Assembly (NCBI RefSeq): GCF_030403745.1
Contig: NZ_JAQMWP010000017.1
Location: forward strand, 124,001 to 188,000
DNA from: Streptomyces sp. S.PB5
Lineage (GTDB): Bacteria > Actinomycetota > Actinomycetes > Streptomycetales > Streptomycetaceae
Direction of reading: 5' to 3'
DNA length: 64,000 nucleotides
This document shows positions 16,661 through 24,611 of this stretch, piece by piece (position 1 is the first letter of the stretch; each line of letters starts with the position of its first letter). Below the pieces are notes generated by a model. That model was given only the letters and a program-made list of their open reading frames with translations, did not search any database and was not told the origin of the DNA. The translations under genes and the position numbers were made by a program.

Positions 16661-16876
16661 TCACAGCTGCCCGGGGCCGGGCATGAGCGCCGTCCGCTGC
16701 CACTGCGGGGCCGGGGCGGACGGCAGCTCGCCGGGGTGGGAGCGGCCCATGGACTGCAGGGGCTGCATGACGAACTCCAGTTCCCTGCTGACTCGCTCGG
16801 CCTCCCGTCGGACCTGAGTGGGTACGTCGCCGCGCTCCGCGATGAGTCGGTCATAGATGGGGGAATCCTGGAACAC
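16661..16876 (-). CDS. small conserved hypothetical, partner of the YCII gene
   Basis: 71 residues from a GTG at 16876, with only a weak AAAGG 11 bases upstream. Sequence begins FQDSPIYDRLIAERGDVPTQ and has an amphipathic helix (VRREAERVSRELEFVMQPLQ), then a Pro-rich tail. No membrane span. Coupled to the YCII gene by a 3-base gap. Probably real because codon bias and spacing fit, but I do not recognise it. Confidence 0.65.
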   Translation of the reverse strand: MFQDSPIYDRLIAERGDVPTQVRREAERVSRELEFVMQPLQSMGRSHPGELPSAPAPQWQRTALMPGPGQL

Positions 16877-16977
16877 CCGTCAACGTGCCTTTCGTGTCAT
16901 GGCCCATGGGTATGGGCGCAGCTGCCGAGTCTAGGCGCCACTGCACCCTGCGGGGTGAATTCCACCGTTCGGCTTGA

Positions 16978-17225
16978 CTCAGGCTCCCGTCGTGGAACCG
17001 GGCCGGACGATCATGAGGACCGTGACCGTGGCCCAGCAGGTTGAAGATGCCGGTGAACATGGCGAGTCGAACCGTACCGGCCCGCTCGACCGCCTGCCGC
17101 GTGTCCAGCTGTTCGAGGAGCTCCTCCTGACGGGGCAGCACGAAGGCGACCAGGATCCCGGCGGCCGCGGCGGTCAGCGCGAGGGAGGTGACGAGCCGGC
17201 CGTCGCCCAGGCCCCCCTCCCCCAC
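16978..17225 (-). pseudogene. truncated, frameshifted small membrane protein
   Basis: The reverse strand encodes VTSLALTAAAAGILVAFVLP, then EELLEQLDTRQAVERAGTVR and LAMFTGIFNLL. Then WATVTVLMIVRPGSTTGA and a stop follow in another frame (frameshift near 17035). Without the shift the frame runs on into low-quality sequence to 16851 and overlaps the neighbouring small gene. The N-terminus also looks cut: the frame opens inside a hydrophobic helix just after a hairpin. Reads as a two-helix membrane protein that has lost its 5' end and its frame. Confidence 0.6.
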
Positions 17226-17247
17226 TGCCCTGAAGGCGTGGGGGGGA
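17218..17247 (-). terminator. hairpin terminator after the TetR gene
   Basis: CCCCCAC (17219-17225) pairs with GTGGGGG (17238-17244), with an inner GCC/GGC pair around CTGAA. Located 12 bases beyond the TetR stop in its direction of transcription. Confidence 0.65.
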
Positions 17248-17258
17248 CGAGAACCTGC

Positions 17259-17906
17259 CTATCGCGGGGTCGTGACCGCGCTCTCGTGACGGCCCGCCGC
17301 GTCACCGGCGCGGAAGATCCGGTTCAGATGGTGGTCCAGGACTGCGGTCGCGGACTCCGGGCTGCGCTGGCCGACGAGGATGCCGGTGCCGAGTCCCGCG
17401 GACATGGCGAGCAGGCCGGCTGCCTCCAGCCGTGCGTCCACACCGGGCTCGAGCAGTGCCGCTTCCTGTGCCTGCCGGAGGAGTTCGGTCAGGGCATCCT
17501 CGGCGGCATCAGGGTTCTTGATGAAGGGCTGGGCCGCGAGCGCCGGGTCGTTCACGGCCAGCACCGCGTAGGAGGTGTAGAGGTGGTGGAAGGTGCGGCT
17601 CTCGTCGTCCGTCGGCAGCGCCGCCCTCAGCAGCGCCTCGACCGTCGCGCGCGGACCAGGACTGTCCCCGGCGGCCCGCACCCGGGCGGAGACCCGTTCG
17701 CCGAATCGCTCGGTGAGCAGTTCGAGTCCGAAGAGCAGCAGCTTCTCCTTGGTCTGGAAGTAGTACTGCACCAGCCGCAGTGATACGCCCGCCTCCGCGG
17801 CCACTTCGCGCATCCCGACGGCATGCAGCCCGCGTCGGCCGGCGACCCGGACGAGGGCCTCGGCGATCTCGGTGCGCCGTTCTGCGTGGTCCACGCGCTT
17901 GGGCAT
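17259..17906 (-). CDS. TetR-family transcriptional regulator
   Basis: 215 residues from the ATG at 17906. The N-terminal HTH reads RRTEIAEALVRVAGRRGLHA, then REVAAEAGVSLRLVQYYFQTKEKL (about residues 30-53), the standard TetR DNA-binding unit. The all-helical C-terminal ligand domain ends with TTPR. The gene diverges from an alpha/beta hydrolase gene, and a 16+16-bp inverted repeat lies between them. The simplest reading is autoregulation plus repression of the hydrolase. Ligand unknown. A longer in-frame start (17972) would run through the operator and is rejected. Confidence 0.92.
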   Translation of the reverse strand: MPKRVDHAERRTEIAEALVRVAGRRGLHAVGMREVAAEAGVSLRLVQYYFQTKEKLLLFGLELLTERFGERVSARVRAAGDSPGPRATVEALLRAALPTDDESRTFHHLYTSYAVLAVNDPALAAQPFIKNPDAAEDALTELLRQAQEAALLEPGVDARLEAAGLLAMSAGLGTGILVGQRSPESATAVLDHHLNRIFRAGDAAGRHESAVTTPR

Positions 17907-17955
17907 CGGCCGGCTCTCCGCTCGTCGTTCCTGCGATGGCTCTGGGGCCTTTTGA

Positions 17956-17993
17956 TGATACAGCTGTACCAACTTCGTGGTACGTTCGTATCA
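17956..17993. promoter_or_regulatory. TetR-type operator between regulator and hydrolase
   Basis: TGATACAGCTGTACCA (17956-17971) and TGGTACGTTCGTATCA (17978-17993) form an inverted repeat with 12 of 16 positions identical (TGATAC....GTACCA arms) around ACTTCG. Centred midway between the two start codons. Confidence 0.8.
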
Positions 17994-18018
17994 CAAAACC
18001 GAGACGCCGGAGGTGGCC

Positions 18019-18930
18019 ATGCCCCAGACCGCTGCCCGAGCCCGGGCCGACGTCGGCCGTTATGTGAGCGATGCCTGTCGGGAGCGTTACTTCGCGGCCT
18101 GCGACGCCGTCTACGCGCTGGGAGCGCCCGCACTCGCGGAAGAGGACGTCGAGACCTCCTTCGGCACCACGCACGTCTACCGCTACGGCCCCACGAACGA
18201 GGCCGCCCGCTCCCGCACCCCCGTCGTCCTGGTGCACGGGGCGGGCTCCTGTTCCGCCATGTGGTACCCGAACACGCCCGCCCTCAGCGCAGACCGCCCG
18301 GTCTACGCGATCGACACCCTGGGCGATCCCGGCCGCAGCGCACAGCGCCAACCCGTCCACCGGCCCGAACGCGCGGCGCAGTGGCTGGACGAGACGCTCA
18401 CCGGGCTCGGGCTCGAACGCGTCCACCTGATCGGCTCCTCCTACGGCGGCTGGCTCGCCCTGAACCAGGCGCACCGCAGGCCCGGTCGCCTCGCCTCGGT
18501 CACCCTGCTCGACCCCGGCGGCCTGGAGAAAGTGGGACTGCGCTTCTTCGTCTGGCTCTTCGCCGGCCTCTTCGCGACCTTCGCACCCAAGGCGCTCCGC
18601 CCGCGACTGGCGGCCTGGCTGGAACAGCCGGTCCTCGTCGTGCCGGAACTGCGCACGATGATCAGAACGGCGGTGCGCGCCTACCGCATACGCCGCCCGG
18701 CACCGCTCCCCCTGACCGAGGAGGAGCTGTCCGCCATCCGGACTCCGCTCTATCTGGTGCTCGGCAGGCGAAGCCTCCTCGTGCGCCCGCAGCGGCAGGC
18801 AGAGCGCGTGCCGCGCCTGGTTCCCGGCGCCCGAGCCGAGATCATCTCCGGCACGGGCCACGGGCCGCAGATCGACCAGGCGGAGGCGATCAACCGCAGG
18901 ATGCGCAACTTCATGGCTTCCGTCGACTGA
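18019..18930 (+). CDS. alpha/beta hydrolase
   Basis: 303 residues from the ATG at 18019, preceded by GGAGG at 7 bases. Alpha/beta-hydrolase landmarks: oxyanion-hole loop VVLVHGAGSCSAMW (about residues 72-85), nucleophile elbow LIGSSYGGWLAL (Ser about 139), LLDPGGLEKVG, the acid region LYLVLGRRSLL and the catalytic His in ISGTGHGPQID near the C-terminus. No signal peptide. Controlled by the divergent TetR regulator through the operator upstream. Substrate unknown; an esterase or C-C hydrolase role is possible. Confidence 0.9.
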   Translation: MPQTAARARADVGRYVSDACRERYFAACDAVYALGAPALAEEDVETSFGTTHVYRYGPTNEAARSRTPVVLVHGAGSCSAMWYPNTPALSADRPVYAIDTLGDPGRSAQRQPVHRPERAAQWLDETLTGLGLERVHLIGSSYGGWLALNQAHRRPGRLASVTLLDPGGLEKVGLRFFVWLFAGLFATFAPKALRPRLAAWLEQPVLVVPELRTMIRTAVRAYRIRRPAPLPLTEEELSAIRTPLYLVLGRRSLLVRPQRQAERVPRLVPGARAEIISGTGHGPQIDQAEAINRRMRNFMASVD

Positions 18931-19022
18931 CAGCCCATGACCGGCGACGGCAAGGCGAGGATCGCCCCGGCCGTACCGACCCACGCGCCACGGACACCGG
19001 CCGGCAACCTGTCGTGGCGCGC

Positions 19023-19799
19023 ATGCACACCGTCGCGATCCTGGCCCTCGACCAGGTGGCGCCGTTCGACATGGCGGCGCCCATGCACTCTTCGACTGGC
19101 CCCGGCTGCCCGACGGCCGCCGTCCGTACCGGGTCCGGCCACGGGCGCCTTCGTGCTGGCCGAGGCGGGGCTGCTGGACGGGCTGCGCGCCACCACGCAC
19201 TGGGTGGCCGCCGGGGATTCGGTCCGCCGCTTCCCGGACGTACGGGTCGAGCCGGACGTCCTCCACGTCGACAACGGGCAGGTCCTCACCTCGGCCGGTG
19301 CCGCCGCGGGCCTCGACATGTGTCTGCACATGATCCGGCGCGACTTCGGCTCCGCGGTCGCCGCGGACGCCGCCCGGATGTCCGTGATGCCGCGCGAACG
19401 GGAGGGCGGGCAGGCCCAGTTCATCGTGCACGACCACCCGCCCGTGCCGCGCGGCTCGACACTGGAGCCCGCCCTGGAGTGGATCGAGGACCGTCTGGCC
19501 CGGGAGATCACCCTGGGGGCGACGGCCTCCCGGTCGGGATGAGCGAGCGCACCTTCAGCCGCCGCTTCCGCGAACAGACCGGCACCACACCGCCGCAGTG
19601 GCTGCTCAGGGCGCGGGTACGGCGCGCCCAGTACCTGCTGGAGAACAGCGATCATCCGGTCGAACGCATCGCGCCGCAGGCGGGGTTCGGGTCAGCGACC
19701 GCTTTCCGTGAGCGGTTCAGCCGCGCGGTCGGCACCGGTCCGCAGGCCTACCGCTCGGCGTTCCATGGGCGGCAGGGCGTCCGGACCGCGGGTGCCTGA
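19023..19799 (+). pseudogene. decayed GlxA/DJ-1-AraC transcriptional regulator
   Basis: Opens MHTVAILALDQVAPFDMAAP, the N-terminus of GlxA-type regulators. LFDWPRLPDGRRPYRVRP follows in another frame (about 19090-19140). Then ATGAFVLAEAGLLDGLRATT to LARMSV-like residues and WIEDRLAREITLG lie in one frame (19135-19520). The AraC HTH (MSERTFSRRFREQTGTTPPQ, AQYLLENSDHPVERIAPQAG) is in a third (19537-19799). At least two frameshifts, plus loss of about 50 residues before the nucleophile-elbow region and of the first HTH helix. The conserved CVGA elbow is gone. Not functional as a single protein. Confidence 0.83.
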
Positions 19800-20081
19800 C
19801 TCCTCGGCGAGCGTGTCGAGGAGGTCGGAGACGGTCAACAGACGCCGCGGCGCCGCCGGTTCCCCCGGCGCGGCCCTGGTCCGGGCGGCGTCGAGGAGGA
19901 GCGCGTCCGCCTTCGTGATGGCGTCCTGGATGTCGGTGGTGCCCATCATGACGCAGAGCGTGTAACTGACGTCCGCCAACTCCACCGTCGTCGCCGGGTT
20001 GTTCCGTTCGGCCTCGGCGATGCGCAGGGTGGCATAGCGCGTCAGCAGTCTTCTGACGACTTTCGGATCCGGAACGAGCAC
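19692..20081 (-). CDS. DUF5133-family protein
   Basis: 129 residues from a GTG at 20081 (VLVPDPKVVRRLLTRYATLR), with AGAGGGG 7 bases upstream. The Streptomyces DUF5133 core VELADVSYTLCVMMGTTDIQ and a following helix DALLLDAARTR are present. The C-terminal 60 residues (LLDTLAEESG onwards) are less conserved and overlap the decayed AraC gene on the other strand by about 108 bases, so the last part may be extended by read-through into remnant DNA. Function unknown; cytoplasmic. Confidence 0.78.
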   Translation of the reverse strand: MLVPDPKVVRRLLTRYATLRIAEAERNNPATTVELADVSYTLCVMMGTTDIQDAITKADALLLDAARTRAAPGEPAAPRRLLTVSDLLDTLAEESGTRGPDALPPMERRAVGLRTGADRAAEPLTESGR

Positions 20082-20338
20082 GAAGAGCCCCTCTCTGGTG
20101 TTTCCGCTGCGTATGCCCGGGCGGTGGCGGACGAATCCCATCTGCCGCTCTCCGGCTCGCGATTGACGGAATCCTGTCGCCCGAAGCCCGACTGACGCTC
20201 GAATCCCACCGGGGCGCTACCCACAGGAGTGACGTTCCGGCGGGTACGGCGCCGACCCGCTTCCCCACGCGCCCTCGGCAGTTGAACAGAGGGCACGTCC
20301 CCAGCACGCACGCGTGATCGCACGAACGGTGTCCGCCC

Positions 20339-20671
20339 ATGAATCACCTCCAGCGCCTGCTCTGCACGCTCTACGTCGCCACGAGCGCCGGGCTCACCTG
20401 GACCACGGTCCTCGAGTACCGTCACGGCCCCCTGTGGGCCGCGTGTCTCTTCGGTGCCGCGAGCCTGGTCCCCGTCATCGCCCTCGCACGCGAGAGCGAG
20501 CCGCGCCCCCGGCCGGCCGTGGGTGAGCTGTGGGGCGTCGAGTGCGCCGCGGAGGAGGACGTCGTACGTATCGAGCTCGACGCCGCGTGCTGTGAGCGGT
20601 GGTGGACGAGTTGCGGTACGGATCACGACTCGTCGTGTCCGCACCGCATCCCGCGCAGCAGCGCCGCCTGA
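20339..20671 (+). CDS. small Streptomyces membrane protein, unknown function
   Basis: 110 residues with two close N-terminal helices (LLCTLYVATSAGLTWTTVLE; LWAACLFGAASLVPVIALAR), then a cytoplasmic or external tail with four cysteines (ECAAEED, ACCERWW, CPHR and SCGTD). The Cys cluster could bind metal or form disulfides. Convergent with the ABC exporter gene (9 bases between stops). Not recognised beyond a Streptomyces-type small membrane protein. Confidence 0.65.
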   Translation: MNHLQRLLCTLYVATSAGLTWTTVLEYRHGPLWAACLFGAASLVPVIALARESEPRPRPAVGELWGVECAAEEDVVRIELDAACCERWWTSCGTDHDSSCPHRIPRSSAA

Positions 20672-20680
20672 CGGGTCCGG

Positions 20681-22453
20681 TCAGGCGACCTGTCCGGTGT
20701 GCAGCGCCGTGTAGACGCCGCCCCGGCGCAGGAGTTCCTCGTGTGTGCCGATCTCCTGGATGCGGCCGTCACCCATGACCACGATCCGGTCGGCGCCGCG
20801 CACGGTGGACAGCCGGTGGGCCACCACGAACGTGGTGCGTCCGTGCAGCAGCCGGGCGAGCGCCTCCTGGACGAGCGCCTCGGAGCGGGTGTCGAGCGCC
20901 GAGGTCGCCTCGTCGAGCACCAGCACCCTGGGGTCCCTGATCAGGGCGCGGGCGATGGCGAGCCGCTGGCGCTGCCCGCCGGACAGCCGGGCCCCGCGCT
21001 CACCGACGACCGTGTCGACGCCCTGCGGGAGCCGGTCGACGAACTCCAGCGCGTTGGCGTCCCGCAGCGCGGCGCGCACGGTCTCCTCGTCGGCCTCGTC
21101 CTCCATGCCGTAGGCGACGTTCTCGCGGACGGTCCCGTCGAAGAGGATCGACTCCTGCGGCACCACCGAGACGAACCGCCGGTAGGTGCGCAGGTCGAGG
21201 CTGTTCATGTCGGTGCCGTCGAGCAGCAGCCGGCCCGCGGTCGGGCGGATGAAGCCGATGACGAGGTTGAGCACGGTGGACTTGCCCGCGCCGGACGCGC
21301 CGACGAGGGCGATGGTCTCCCCCGGGCGCACATCGAGGGTGAAGTCGTGTACGGCGGGCCGCTCGCCGTCGGCGTAGACGTGGCCGACCTGCCGGAAGGT
21401 CACGGCGCCGCGCACCTCGGCGACCTGCGACTTGCCCTCGTTCTCCTCCAGTTCGGGCACCTGCAGGACCTCGCCGACCGAACGGACGGACTCCAGGCCC
21501 TTGGTGATGACCGGGGCGAGGCCGGCCAGTGTCGTCGTCGAGTTGGTCAGGGTGGTCAGGAACGCGCTGAGCATCACGACGTCGCCGGGGGTGACGCCCC
21601 AGACGCCGTAGTACGACACCAGTGCGGCGCCGGCGAGGACGAGCACGCCGACGACGTTGAGGACCACCCAGGCCAGTGACCCGAACCGGCCGTTGACCAG
21701 GTCGAGGCGCATCCCGGAGGTGAGCAGCCGGTGCAGGGTGCCGTCCATGCGGCGCAGCGCCTTGCCCTCCAGACCGTGGGCGCGGGTGACCGGAATGAGG
21801 CGGGTCATCTCGGTCACGCGGGACGAGAGGGTCTCGACCTCGTGCCGGAAGTGCTCGTTGTGGGTGCGCAGCCGGGCCCTGAGGCGGGCCACGACGAGCG
21901 CGGCCGCGGGCACGACGACGAGGAAGACGGGCAGGAACTCCGGGGTGCGGACGCCGATGATGACGAGGCCGCCGATGAGGACGGTGCCCGCGCCGAGCCC
22001 GGTCTCGGCGGTCTGCTGCACCATCTGTTCGACGGTCTCCACGTCCCGGACGACCTTGGCCTGCAGGACACCGGCGCTGACGCGTGCGTGGTAGCCGATG
22101 GACAGCTGCTGCATGCGGGTGCACAGCGCGGAGCGCAGGGAGGTGCCCATGCGGCGGACGCTGCCGTACAGGAGGCGGACGTACAGGACGTGCAGGGGGT
22201 AGTTGATCAGCAGGATGAACAGGATGATGCCGGTGCTCAGCCAGAGGCGGCTGATCGGCTGGTGCTGGACGACGGTGTCGATGATGGTCGCGGTGATCAG
22301 GGGCAGCAGCCAGATCGGGCTGTGCTTGACCGCGAAGACGCCGACCGCGGCGGCGAGCCGCCCGCGGTCGGCGCGGAACAGATAGGCGAGGGTGCGGACG
22401 GGGTGCTCGCCCCGGTAACGGTGGTCGAGCGGTCTCTCCAACGGCGAGGCCAT
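20681..22453 (-). CDS. ABC transporter, fused permease and ATPase (exporter type)
   Basis: 590 residues: six-helix ABC_membrane domain (about residues 20-330), then one nucleotide-binding domain. Walker A VGASGAGKSTV, Q-loop VVPQES, signature RLSGGQRQRLAIARAL, Walker B VLVLDEATSALD and the switch VAHRLST are all intact, so it should be an active half-transporter that homodimerises. Family members export drugs, lipids or peptides; the substrate is not visible. It lies downstream of, and in the same direction as, an aldo/keto reductase gene. A LacI-type AAGCGCTT palindrome lies in the 116-base gap before its start. Confidence 0.93.
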   Translation of the reverse strand: MASPLERPLDHRYRGEHPVRTLAYLFRADRGRLAAAVGVFAVKHSPIWLLPLITATIIDTVVQHQPISRLWLSTGIILFILLINYPLHVLYVRLLYGSVRRMGTSLRSALCTRMQQLSIGYHARVSAGVLQAKVVRDVETVEQMVQQTAETGLGAGTVLIGGLVIIGVRTPEFLPVFLVVVPAAALVVARLRARLRTHNEHFRHEVETLSSRVTEMTRLIPVTRAHGLEGKALRRMDGTLHRLLTSGMRLDLVNGRFGSLAWVVLNVVGVLVLAGAALVSYYGVWGVTPGDVVMLSAFLTTLTNSTTTLAGLAPVITKGLESVRSVGEVLQVPELEENEGKSQVAEVRGAVTFRQVGHVYADGERPAVHDFTLDVRPGETIALVGASGAGKSTVLNLVIGFIRPTAGRLLLDGTDMNSLDLRTYRRFVSVVPQESILFDGTVRENVAYGMEDEADEETVRAALRDANALEFVDRLPQGVDTVVGERGARLSGGQRQRLAIARALIRDPRVLVLDEATSALDTRSEALVQEALARLLHGRTTFVVAHRLSTVRGADRIVVMGDGRIQEIGTHEELLRRGGVYTALHTGQVA

Positions 22454-22530
22454 TGGCGGTGGTTCCTTCCGGGCGGCTGGGACGACGGTTGTCCGGCGAA
22501 CGGCCTCCAGCGGCCTCCGGTGGCCGTCGG

Positions 22531-22541
22531 CAAGCGCTTTC
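22531..22541. promoter_or_regulatory. LacI-type operator candidate upstream of the ABC exporter
   Basis: CAAGCGCTTTC contains the palindrome AAGCGCTT, the usual core of LacI/GalR operators, 78 bp before the exporter start. The identical 11-mer occurs in reverse at 50487-50497 in front of the sugar-binding protein gene. Confidence 0.4.
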
Positions 22542-22569
22542 CCTCCGCCTTGCCCGGCCTCGTCCCGGA

Positions 22570-23427
22570 TTACACCGCGTCCAGAGCCGCGATCTCCCCG
22601 GCCGTCAGCTCGAGATCGGCGGCGGCGACCGAGTCACGGATCGACTCGGGGCGGCTGGCGCCCGGGATCGGTACGACGACCGGCGACTTGGCGAGCATCC
22701 AGGCCAGGCACACCCGCTGCGGGCTCACCCCGTGGGCCTCGGCGACCCGGGCGAACGGCGCGTAGGCGGAGCCCAGTTCACGGGCGCGGGAGATACCCCC
22801 GAGGGGGCTCCAGGGCAGGAACGCGATGCCGAGCTCGTCGCACAGGCTGAGCTCCGGCTCGCTGGAGCGGAACGCCGGGGAGAACTGGTTCTGCACGGAG
22901 ACGAGCCGCCCGCCGAGGATGTCCTGGGCCTGCCGGATCTGCTCCGGGTTCGCGTTCGAGATCCCCGCGAGCCGGATCTTCCCCTCGTCCAGCAGCTCCC
23001 GCACCGCTGCGACCGAGTCCGCGTACGGCACGCGCGGGTCGGGGCGGTGGAACTGGTACAGCCCGATGGCCTCCACACCGAGCCGGCGCAGGGACGCCTC
23101 GCAGGCCTCCTTGAGGTGCTTCGGGCTGCCGTCGAGCGTCCAGCTCCCGTCGCCCGGGCGCAGATGCCCGCCCTTGGTGGCGACCAGGACGTCCGCTCCC
23201 CGGTCGTGGGAGGCGAGGGCCTTGGCGATCAGGGTCTCGTTGTGGCCGACCTCGTCGGCGTCGCGGTGGTAGGCGTCCGCGGTGTCGATCAGCGTGACGC
23301 CCGCGTCGAGGGCGGCGTGCAGGGTGGCCAGGGAGCGTGCCTCGTCGGGCCGCCCCTCGATGGACATGGGCATCCCGCCCAGGCCGATCGCACTGACCTC
23401 GACGTCACCGATGCGTCGCGTCTGCAT
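22570..23427 (-). CDS. aldo/keto reductase
   Basis: 285 residues from the ATG at 23427 (MQTRRIGDVEVSAIGLGGMP). (Beta/alpha)8 AKR landmarks: catalytic Asp and Tyr in LIDTADAYHRDADEVGHNE (about residues 47-65), Lys in VLVATKGGHL, His in LYQFHRPDPRV, and NADPH-binding WMLAKSPVVVPIPGASRPES near the C-terminus. Cytosolic oxidoreductase for aldehydes or ketones; substrate unknown. It faces a Gfo/Idh gene across a 282-base region that carries direct repeats. The longer open frame upstream is repeat-derived and lacks a binding site. Confidence 0.92.
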   Translation of the reverse strand: MQTRRIGDVEVSAIGLGGMPMSIEGRPDEARSLATLHAALDAGVTLIDTADAYHRDADEVGHNETLIAKALASHDRGADVLVATKGGHLRPGDGSWTLDGSPKHLKEACEASLRRLGVEAIGLYQFHRPDPRVPYADSVAAVRELLDEGKIRLAGISNANPEQIRQAQDILGGRLVSVQNQFSPAFRSSEPELSLCDELGIAFLPWSPLGGISRARELGSAYAPFARVAEAHGVSPQRVCLAWMLAKSPVVVPIPGASRPESIRDSVAAADLELTAGEIAALDAV

Positions 23428-23709
23428 GGGTTCGTGACCTCTTTCCGGCTGTCGCGCGGGACCGTTGGTCCCACCCTCACCCCGCCCGCGCCCGCAGGTC
23501 CAATAGAAGAAAGAGAACGCATTCAGCACCGCGACAACTGAATTGCGGCACGTGCCGACGGGTGTCCGGTCCTTGTCCCGCCCTTCTCCCGCCCTTCTAC
23601 CGCCCTTGTCCCCCCCTTGTCTCGGATTCGTCGCACGCTCACCGGGTGCGTGTGGCACGCTCCCCTTCGACCGGTCGTTCCCTGTTCAACGGTGTGGAGA
23701 GGCGGCGGT
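23428..23709. promoter_or_regulatory. divergent promoter region with direct repeats
   Basis: Separates the aldo/keto reductase and Gfo/Idh genes. At 23571-23624 there are four to five imperfect copies of an 11-base pyrimidine-rich unit (CCGCCCTTCTC, CCGCCCTTCTA, CCGCCCTTGTC and variants). Possible multi-site binding region or replication-slippage tract. Confidence 0.5.
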
Positions 23710-24597
23710 ATGCGCATCGGACTGCTCGGCACGGGCCCGTGGGCCGAGGGGGCGCACGCGCCCGCCCTCAGCGGGCACGGCGAGGTGGACTTCACCGGGG
23801 TGTGGGGCCGCCGTCCGGACGCCGCCAAGGAGCTGGCCGGCAGGTTCGGCACCCGGGCGTACGACGACGTCGACGCGCTCCTCGCCGACGTGGACGCCGT
23901 CGCGGTGGCCCTGCCGCCCGCGGTCCAGGCCGATCTGGCGGTGCGGGCGGCCCGGGCGGGCTGCCATCTGCTGCTGGACAAGCCGCTCGCGCCGACGGTC
24001 GAGCAGGGCCGGGCCGTGGTGGCGGCGGCGCAGGAGGCCGGTGTCGCCTCGGTCGTCTTCTTCACCACCCGCTTCCAGAGCGTGACCGAGTCCTGGATCA
24101 CCGAACAGGCCGCCCTCGACGGCTGGTTCACCGCGCGGGCCGAGTGGCTCGGCGCGGTGTTCACCACGGACAGCCCGTTCGGGGCCTCGCCGTGGCGACG
24201 GGAGAAGGGCGCGCTGTGGGACGTGGGTCCGCACGCCCTGTCGGTGCTGCTGCCGGTGCTGGGCGACGTACGCCGGGTGGCGGCGGCCGCGCACGGTCCC
24301 GCGGACACCGTGCATCTGGTCCTCGAACACGCCGGCGGTGCGTCGAGCACCCTGACCCTGAGCCTCACGGCGCCGCCCGCGGCGGCGGGGGCCGCCGTCG
24401 AGCTGCGCGGCGAGGCAGGGGTGACGCTGCTGCCGCGCAGTCCGGACGGTGCGGTCCCCGCGCTCGGACGCGCCACGGACGCCCTGCTCGCCGCAGCCCG
24501 CACCGGCCGTCCGCACCCGTGCGACGCGGCGTTCGGGCTGCGGGTCACCGAGATCCTGGCGGCGGCCGAGTCCCTGCTGGGTGCGGACCTCGGCTGA
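23710..24597 (+). CDS. Gfo/Idh/MocA-family oxidoreductase
   Basis: 295 residues. The N-terminal Rossmann fold begins MRIGLLGTGPWAEGAHAPAL and includes VDAVAVALPPAVQADLA and the family lysine in LLLDKPLAPTVEQG (about residue 93). The C-terminal beta-sheet domain includes SPWRREKGALWDVGPHALSV, with the catalytic-type Asp and His. NAD(P)-dependent sugar or cyclitol dehydrogenase family; substrate unknown. The start at 23710 is set by the Rossmann motif and an upstream GGAGAGGCGG. Convergent with the kinase-like gene downstream. Confidence 0.9.
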   Translation: MRIGLLGTGPWAEGAHAPALSGHGEVDFTGVWGRRPDAAKELAGRFGTRAYDDVDALLADVDAVAVALPPAVQADLAVRAARAGCHLLLDKPLAPTVEQGRAVVAAAQEAGVASVVFFTTRFQSVTESWITEQAALDGWFTARAEWLGAVFTTDSPFGASPWRREKGALWDVGPHALSVLLPVLGDVRRVAAAAHGPADTVHLVLEHAGGASSTLTLSLTAPPAAAGAAVELRGEAGVTLLPRSPDGAVPALGRATDALLAAARTGRPHPCDAAFGLRVTEILAAAESLLGADLG

Positions 24598-24611
24598 GGG
24601 ACCGAGGCCGC

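Noticed and set aside
17509..19437. 642-codon reverse frame covering the hydrolase gene
   Set aside because: Antisense to an alpha/beta hydrolase with intact motifs; composition implausible.
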